This document shows, one piece after another, positions 59,919 through 64,000 of a DNA stretch of 64,000 nt (positions within the stretch are counted from its first letter, which is position 1; each line of letters starts with the position of its first letter). The notes under the pieces are model-generated. The model saw only the letters and a program-made list of their open reading frames with translations, had not been told where the DNA came from and did no database searches. The stretch spans positions 124,001 through 188,000 of the forward strand of contig NZ_AUDI01000009.1 in assembly GCF_000425385.1 (NCBI RefSeq), read 5' to 3'. Position numbers and translations under genes: made by a program. This DNA comes from Pseudoduganella violaceinigra DSM 15887. Lineage in GTDB: Bacteria; Pseudomonadota; Gammaproteobacteria; Burkholderiales; Burkholderiaceae_D.

Positions 59919-60686
59919 ATGTACCTGACCAGCGACGCGCAAGTGCGCAATATCCTCATCGTGGATGATTCCGCGTTTGAGCAACGCATGCTTGTAGATT
60001 TATTGAGCGAAATGCCTTACCGGGTGTCGGTGGCCTTCAATGGCGAGCAGGGCTACCAGCTGGCGCTGTCGGGCCTGCCGGACCTGATCTTGCTCGATGT
60101 GCGCATGCCGAATATGGACGGGTATACCTGCTGCCGCCTGCTCAAGGCGAACCCGGCCACGCGCGATATCCCTATTATTTTCCTGAGTGGAACAGAAGCG
60201 GCGGAAGACCGCATCACCGGCCTGCAGATCGGCGGCGTCGACTTTGTCAGCAAGCCCTTCACGCCGGGGGAACTGGCGGCACGCATCCACGTGCACCTGA
60301 ATTTGATGAAGCGGCCGCCGCAGGAAGCCGGGGAAGCGGAACCGGCCGATACCGATTCCGTCATCGTCAATGCGGCCAAACGCCTGATTTACGACAATCT
60401 GGCCGCCCTGCCCGGCCTGGCGGAAATCGCCGTCAGCGTGGGCACCTACCGCGAAAAGCTGAACCAGCTGTTCCGTACCCACACCGGCATGACCGTGTTC
60501 GCCTACATCCGCGAAGCGCGCATCCAGCGCGGCATGCAGCTGCTGCGCGACACCGACATGGAAGTGCAGGATATCGCGCTGCTGCTGGGCTTTGCCAATG
60601 CCGGCAATTTCGCCACCGCCTTCCGCGAAAGGCTGGGCACCACGCCCAGCAACTACCGCAGCGCCATCGTTAAAACTTGTGATTGA
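59919..60686 (+). CDS. Response regulator with AraC-type DNA-binding domain
   Basis: A 255-residue regulator. Receiver domain 1-125: VDDSAF, phospho-acceptor Asp60 in LILLDVRMPNMDG, Lys in VSKPFTPGEL. After an acidic linker the C-terminal domain (about 150-250) is AraC-like: AEIAVSVGTYREKLNQLFRTH and VQDIALLLGFANAGNFATAFRERLGTTPSNYR. REC-AraC fusions are less common than REC-OmpR or NarL. No kinase gene is adjacent. Its 3' end overlaps the TonB receptor gene end by 17 bp. Confidence 0.9.
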   Translation: MYLTSDAQVRNILIVDDSAFEQRMLVDLLSEMPYRVSVAFNGEQGYQLALSGLPDLILLDVRMPNMDGYTCCRLLKANPATRDIPIIFLSGTEAAEDRITGLQIGGVDFVSKPFTPGELAARIHVHLNLMKRPPQEAGEAEPADTDSVIVNAAKRLIYDNLAALPGLAEIAVSVGTYREKLNQLFRTHTGMTVFAYIREARIQRGMQLLRDTDMEVQDIALLLGFANAGNFATAFRERLGTTPSNYRSAIVKTCD

Positions 60687-63231
60687 GCTTGACTGAGGCG
60701 AAGCGGCCGCGCGGGTCCCCCTGCGTGAAGTCGAAGAAGGTGAACGAGCTGTCCCACGAAGGCTTGCGGTCGAACAGGTTGGCCACGGCGACATTGACGC
60801 TGGTGGCGGCGCTGATCTTGTAGCCCACGTTCAGGTCCACGGTGGCGAACGGCTTCACGCGTTCGCCCGGACGGGTGGTCTGCTCATAGCCGTCGACATA
60901 ATTCCAGGCGGCGTTGGTGGTCCACTGGCCCAGCTCCCAGGTGGCGCTGGTGGTGCCGCGCCATTTCGGGATCGAACCAAAATAATTGGTGCCGGCGCCG
61001 TTGGTCAGCGGCTCGCCGTTCGACAGCGGCTGCTCATACTTGAACACGCGGCTCAGTTGGGCGTTCAGGGTCACGCTGCCGTAGGCCGTCTTCGGCAGCT
61101 TGTGGCGCAGGTCGATGTCGATGCCGCTCACCACGCGCTCGCCCTGGTTGGCGTACTGGCGGTACAGGGTCAGGATGCGGCCCTGCGCGTCGCGTACCAC
61201 TTTTTCCGGATGCGCCGCTTCGTTGGCCAGGATGGTGTCGTTGCTTTCGGTGTCGATCACGCCCTTGGTGCGGATGTGATAGAAGTCCACGCCCACGCTG
61301 CTATTGGCCGTCGGCGATACCACGAAGCCCAGGTTGACGTTCTTCGAACGCTCAGGCGACAGCTCGCTGTTGGCGATGGTGATATTGGTGATGCCGCGCG
61401 GCTGGGTCGGTGTGACCGGGTCTTTGGCATCGGTCACCGACGCATAGCTGACCGACGTCGAATTGGTGATCTCCGGCAGCGACGGCGCGCGGAAGCCGCG
61501 CGACACGGTGCCGCGCACCAGCAGCCACGGGGCGGCCTGGTAGCGCACGCTGGCCTTGGGCGAGAAAGCCGACCCGAAGTCGCTGTATTTATCGGCGCGG
61601 CCGGCCAGGTTGACGGTCAGGTCTTTCAGCACCGGCACATTGAATTCGGCGAAGGCTGCAGTCACGTCGCGCTTGCCCTTGATGATGTTGATCGCCGGGC
61701 GCAGCTCGGTGCCGGACAGCACGGCGGTCGAGGTGTTCGAATCCATTTCCTCCTGGCGCCACTGGCCGCCGAAGGCGAAGCCCAGGGCGCCGGCCGGCAG
61801 GTCGGCCAGTTCGGTGGAGGCGTTGAAGTCGGCCACGGTCAGGGTCGATTCGGCAGGGCGCAAGGTGGACAGGCGCAGGCGGTTGCGCACCGCTTCGCTG
61901 TTCTTCGACTGGTCGGCGAAGTTGTAGCTGCCTTCGGCCAGCACTTTCTCGAATTCGTAGCGGTTGACGAAATTCTGTACGGTTTCCTTCAATTTGCTGC
62001 CCGAGCGGCCGATGGAGGCGTCATAGTCCCAGCCATGCCAGCTGCCCTTGACGCCGGTCAGCGCGCGGTAGAAGTCCACCTTGTCCTGCTTCATGCGCGG
62101 GCCCAGGTCGAACAGGGTGGCCGTGAACGGCTGCGGCGCGCTGCCCGGATTATTCGGGTGGCCCACCGGCAGCACGACATTGATGTTGTCCAGCGCCTGC
62201 TTGCCGTTGTTCCATGCGCGCAGGCCGCTGCCCACGGTCAGCGGGGCGCCGAACGTCTGCTCGGCCCAGGAATAGCCGTACAGCGCTTCGGCGTAAGCCT
62301 CGGTGGTTTCATTCAGCTTCAGGGTGCCGCGCAGCGAAGCGTGCACGCGCTCCACGCCGGGCACCAGGGTGCGGTATTCGGCCGGATTGTAGGCCAGCAC
62401 CTTGCCGCTCTTGCCCGGCGTGATATCGCCGTAGTTCTGCACTTGCAGCGGGCCTTGCACGCCGCCCAGCTGCTTGGTCGCGTCGGACGTGCTGTAGTAA
62501 TTGGCGGGGGTCCAGGCCAGCGTGCCGTTGGCGTTGCCGCGGAAATCGCTGCCGCGCAGGTAGGACACATCGCTTTGCTGCAGCTTGTCGCGCTTCAGCG
62601 CATCGAGCGAGAAGACCACGCTCCAGCCCTTGTCATCCAGGCTGCCGAAGCCGGTCTGCAGCGATGCGCTGCGTTCCAGCTGGCCAGTGCCTTGGGTCGA
62701 AGAACCCAGTTGCGCGCTGACTTCCGTGCCCGTGAATTCCTTGTACAGGATGATGTTGACTACGCCCGCCACGGCATCGGAGCCGTAGACGGATGAGGCG
62801 CCATCCTTCAGCACTTCAATGCGCTGCACCGCGGCCATCGGCAGCGAATTCAGATCGACGAACACTTCCTGCAGATCCTGCGCCGTGGCGTAAGGAGACA
62901 CGCGCTTGCCGTTCACCAGGATCAAGGTGTTCTTCTGGCCCAGGCCGCGCAGCGACAGCCCCGACGTGCCGGCCGAGAAGCTGCCGGTGTACTGCTCGCT
63001 ATAGCTGTTGCCGCTGTTGGCGGAAATCGAGCGCAGCACGTCGGCCACGCTGGTCTTGCCGGTGGCGGCCAGGTCCTTGGCGCTCAACACCTGCACGGCG
63101 CTGGCGCCCTCTTTTTGCGCGGTGCGGATATTCGACCCGGTCACGACGACGCGGGCGAGTTCTGCTTCGGCGTAGGCGAATTGCGGGAAAGCGGCGGCGA
63201 TGGCCAGGGTGATGCTGAGAGGCTTGATCAT
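60670..63231 (-). CDS. TonB-dependent outer-membrane receptor
   Basis: An 853-residue receptor. Signal peptide LSITLAIAAAFPQFAYA, plug domain (ELARVVVTGSNIRTAQKEG, VADVLRSISANSGNS, GLSLRGLGQKNTLILVNGKR, VQRIEVLKDGASSVYGSDAVAGVVNI) and a 22-strand barrel ending in an aromatic residue (KLNHKF). It resembles the large group of receptors with serine-rich plugs used for sugars, peptides or metals; the ligand is not deducible. ATG 63231 has AAGGAAG upstream. A 24-codon Cys-rich ORF lies in its leader and may control it. Confidence 0.92.
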   Translation of the reverse strand: MIKPLSITLAIAAAFPQFAYAEAELARVVVTGSNIRTAQKEGASAVQVLSAKDLAATGKTSVADVLRSISANSGNSYSEQYTGSFSAGTSGLSLRGLGQKNTLILVNGKRVSPYATAQDLQEVFVDLNSLPMAAVQRIEVLKDGASSVYGSDAVAGVVNIILYKEFTGTEVSAQLGSSTQGTGQLERSASLQTGFGSLDDKGWSVVFSLDALKRDKLQQSDVSYLRGSDFRGNANGTLAWTPANYYSTSDATKQLGGVQGPLQVQNYGDITPGKSGKVLAYNPAEYRTLVPGVERVHASLRGTLKLNETTEAYAEALYGYSWAEQTFGAPLTVGSGLRAWNNGKQALDNINVVLPVGHPNNPGSAPQPFTATLFDLGPRMKQDKVDFYRALTGVKGSWHGWDYDASIGRSGSKLKETVQNFVNRYEFEKVLAEGSYNFADQSKNSEAVRNRLRLSTLRPAESTLTVADFNASTELADLPAGALGFAFGGQWRQEEMDSNTSTAVLSGTELRPAINIIKGKRDVTAAFAEFNVPVLKDLTVNLAGRADKYSDFGSAFSPKASVRYQAAPWLLVRGTVSRGFRAPSLPEITNSTSVSYASVTDAKDPVTPTQPRGITNITIANSELSPERSKNVNLGFVVSPTANSSVGVDFYHIRTKGVIDTESNDTILANEAAHPEKVVRDAQGRILTLYRQYANQGERVVSGIDIDLRHKLPKTAYGSVTLNAQLSRVFKYEQPLSNGEPLTNGAGTNYFGSIPKWRGTTSATWELGQWTTNAAWNYVDGYEQTTRPGERVKPFATVDLNVGYKISAATSVNVAVANLFDRKPSWDSSFTFFDFTQGDPRGRFASVKLNHKF

Positions 63232-63314
63232 GTTCTTCCTTATGGGTGTGCAGCGCCCTGCCTGCCTCGTGGGGCCGGATGGGCAAAACGGTATTGCGGG
63301 GAGTGTGGAGCGGC

Positions 63315-63389
63315 TTAGCTGCGGCACATGCACTGCGCCATGCAGAGCAGGTAGATGGTGTGGCGGCGTGGTGAGGCTGGAGTTTTCAT
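63315..63389 (-). CDS. Cysteine-rich upstream ORF in the TonB receptor leader
   Basis: A 24-codon ORF, ATG at 63389 and TAA at 63315-63317, starting MKTPASPRRHTIYLL and ending CMAQCMCRS. Three Cys in CxxxCxC form lie just before the stop, like copper- or cysteine-sensing leader peptides. No ribosome binding site of the AGGAGG type is obvious. The receptor ATG follows 83 bp after the uORF stop on the same strand. Known analogues: CruR of Bordetella pertussis upstream of a TonB transporter, and poly-Cys uORFs in mycobacteria. Confidence 0.55.
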   Translation of the reverse strand: MKTPASPRRHTIYLLCMAQCMCRS

Positions 63390-63461
63390 GCGGCAACTAT
63401 AGCCGTGGCGCTTCATTTCTGAAACTAATTAAAACTCAGATTTATATGCATTTTGAATCTA

Positions 63462-63525
63462 TAGACATCATTGTCTAGTTTTTGCCACAGCAGAAACGCC
63501 AAAGTATACAACTCTGTCTAGACAG
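63462..63525 (+). promoter_or_regulatory. blaI promoter flanked by two TGTCTA operators
   Basis: TTGCCA (63482-63487) and TATACA (63505-63510) are separated by exactly 17 bp, a sigma-70-type promoter for blaI, with start near 63517. TAGACA-TCAT-TGTCTA (63462-63477) ends five bases before the -35. CTGTCTAGACAG (63514-63525) covers the start point. Both share the TGTCTA/TAGACA half-site, so a dimeric repressor, most simply BlaI itself, could close the promoter. The upstream operator may also affect the divergent receptor transcript. Confidence 0.65.
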
Positions 63526-63559
63526 GCTATTCTAGCCAAAACCTTACAAGGAAATAAAC

Positions 63560-63943
63560 ATGGCGAGTATTCCCAAACCCACTCCGGCCGAGCTGGAACT
63601 GCTGCAAGCGATCTGGCCGCTGGGCCCCGCCACCGCCAAACAGGTGCATGAAGCCATGCTGGCCGAAAAGCCCGACCTGGCATATGGCGCCGTGCTGCGC
63701 CTGATGCAGATCATGCACGCCAAGGGCCTGCTGATCCGCGACGAGAGCCAGCGCTCCCACATCTACGCCGCCGCCGTGGCACGCGAAGCCATGCAGGGCA
63801 ATATGCTGCAGGACCTGCTGCAGCGCGCTTTCGCCGGCTCCGCCAAGGCGCTGGTGCTGGCGGCCCTGAAAAGCGGCATCTCGAAAAAGGAGCGCGCCGA
63901 GATTGAAGAACTGTTGAAGCAGGAGGACAAGCCGCATGAATAA
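63560..63943 (+). CDS. BlaI/MecI/CopY family transcriptional repressor
   Basis: A 127-residue winged-helix repressor. The DNA-binding half has PTPAELELLQAIWPLGPATAKQVHEAM and YGAVLRLMQIMHAKGLLIRD; the C-terminal half is the dimerisation and cleavage region. Partners are M56 peptidases that cut the repressor upon a signal. AAGGAA precedes ATG 63560. The downstream M56 gene overlaps it by 8 bp. Two operator-like palindromes flank its promoter. Confidence 0.93.
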   Translation: MASIPKPTPAELELLQAIWPLGPATAKQVHEAMLAEKPDLAYGAVLRLMQIMHAKGLLIRDESQRSHIYAAAVAREAMQGNMLQDLLQRAFAGSAKALVLAALKSGISKKERAEIEELLKQEDKPHE

Positions 63944-64000
63944 CATCATCAACGCGGCCGGCTGGACGCTGATCCACTTCCTCTGGCAGGGTGCATTGAC
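63936..64000 (+). CDS. BlaR1/MecR1-like M56 metallopeptidase (3' truncated)
   Basis: Only the first 21 codons are in the window. The start MNNIINAAGWTLIHFLWQG is typical of M56 membrane peptidases (LLHFLWQGALI-type first helix). The gene runs off the right edge. The ATG at 63936 overlaps the blaI stop by 8 bp. The identity rests on this short match and on the blaI partner. Confidence 0.7.
   Translation, partial: MNNIINAAGWTLIHFLWQGAL

Noticed and set aside
1..64000. CRISPR arrays, tRNA or rRNA genes
   Set aside because: I saw no regular spacer-repeat array and no stretch resembling tRNA or rRNA; a covariance-model scan would be the decisive test.

Overview
The window is GC-rich, densely coded DNA. 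Gene content points to an Oxalobacteraceae-type betaproteobacterium (Massilia, Duganella or Janthinobacterium relatives). The clues are a PhaM-like granule protein, a tandem DUF3108 pair, the TamA-TamB pair, an MksFEB condensin operon and many cyclic-di-GMP enzymes. The assignment is by gene content only. I saw no rRNA, tRNA, CRISPR array, phage or insertion sequence. Both ends are truncated: a sensor kinase on the left and a BlaR1-like M56 peptidase on the right.

Layout. 1-6.5 kb: sensor kinase end, GGDEF/EAL protein, secreted M1 aminopeptidase. 6.5-9.9 kb: acetyltransferase and MazG-like gene facing a minus-strand operon of alpha/beta hydrolase, polynucleotide-kinase-like ATPase, Thg1-like 3'-5' polymerase and a small protein whose frame is cut by an amber codon. 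9.9-12.8 kb: conserved hypothetical gene, a striking 10-bp-phased repeat array, and a DEAD-box helicase with two DbpA-type domains. 13-18.8 kb: dehydrogenase, M28 peptidase, sugar dehydrogenase, thioesterase, DUF3016 and Nei-like glycosylase. 18.9-27.9 kb: HD-GYP regulator, GAF sensor kinase, serine hydrolase and CHASE-GGDEF protein. 28-35 kb: queC, tamA, tamB. 35-40.3 kb: membrane proteins and a DCC/DUF4166/epimerase operon. 40.3-45.2 kb: mksF-mksE-mksB followed by an overlapping DUF3592 gene. 45.3-49 kb: DUF3108 pair, LtrA, PhaM. 49-56.7 kb: kinase/TPR-regulator/small-protein module, then a GGDEF-tag-mnmC chain. 56.8-59.2 kb: DUF4142 gene divergent from an ECF sigma/anti-sigma operon. 59.2-64 kb: HxlR regulator, REC-AraC regulator, TonB-dependent receptor with a cysteine-rich upstream ORF, and divergent blaI-blaR1.

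Functional themes are signalling (three GGDEF proteins and one HD-GYP protein, all with intact signature motifs), envelope biogenesis, and nucleic-acid maintenance (Thg1/kinase, Nei, Tag, MnmC, QueC, helicase, MksFEB). A short repeat with the core CTGACCCCGACTTT recurs at three intergenic places, and its ends form the stop codons of adjacent genes. The most interesting items are the Thg1/kinase operon with its amber-split partner, the Cys-rich upstream ORF of the TonB receptor, the 10-bp-phased array at 10.5 kb and the MksFEB operon with DUF3592 in the place of a nuclease subunit.
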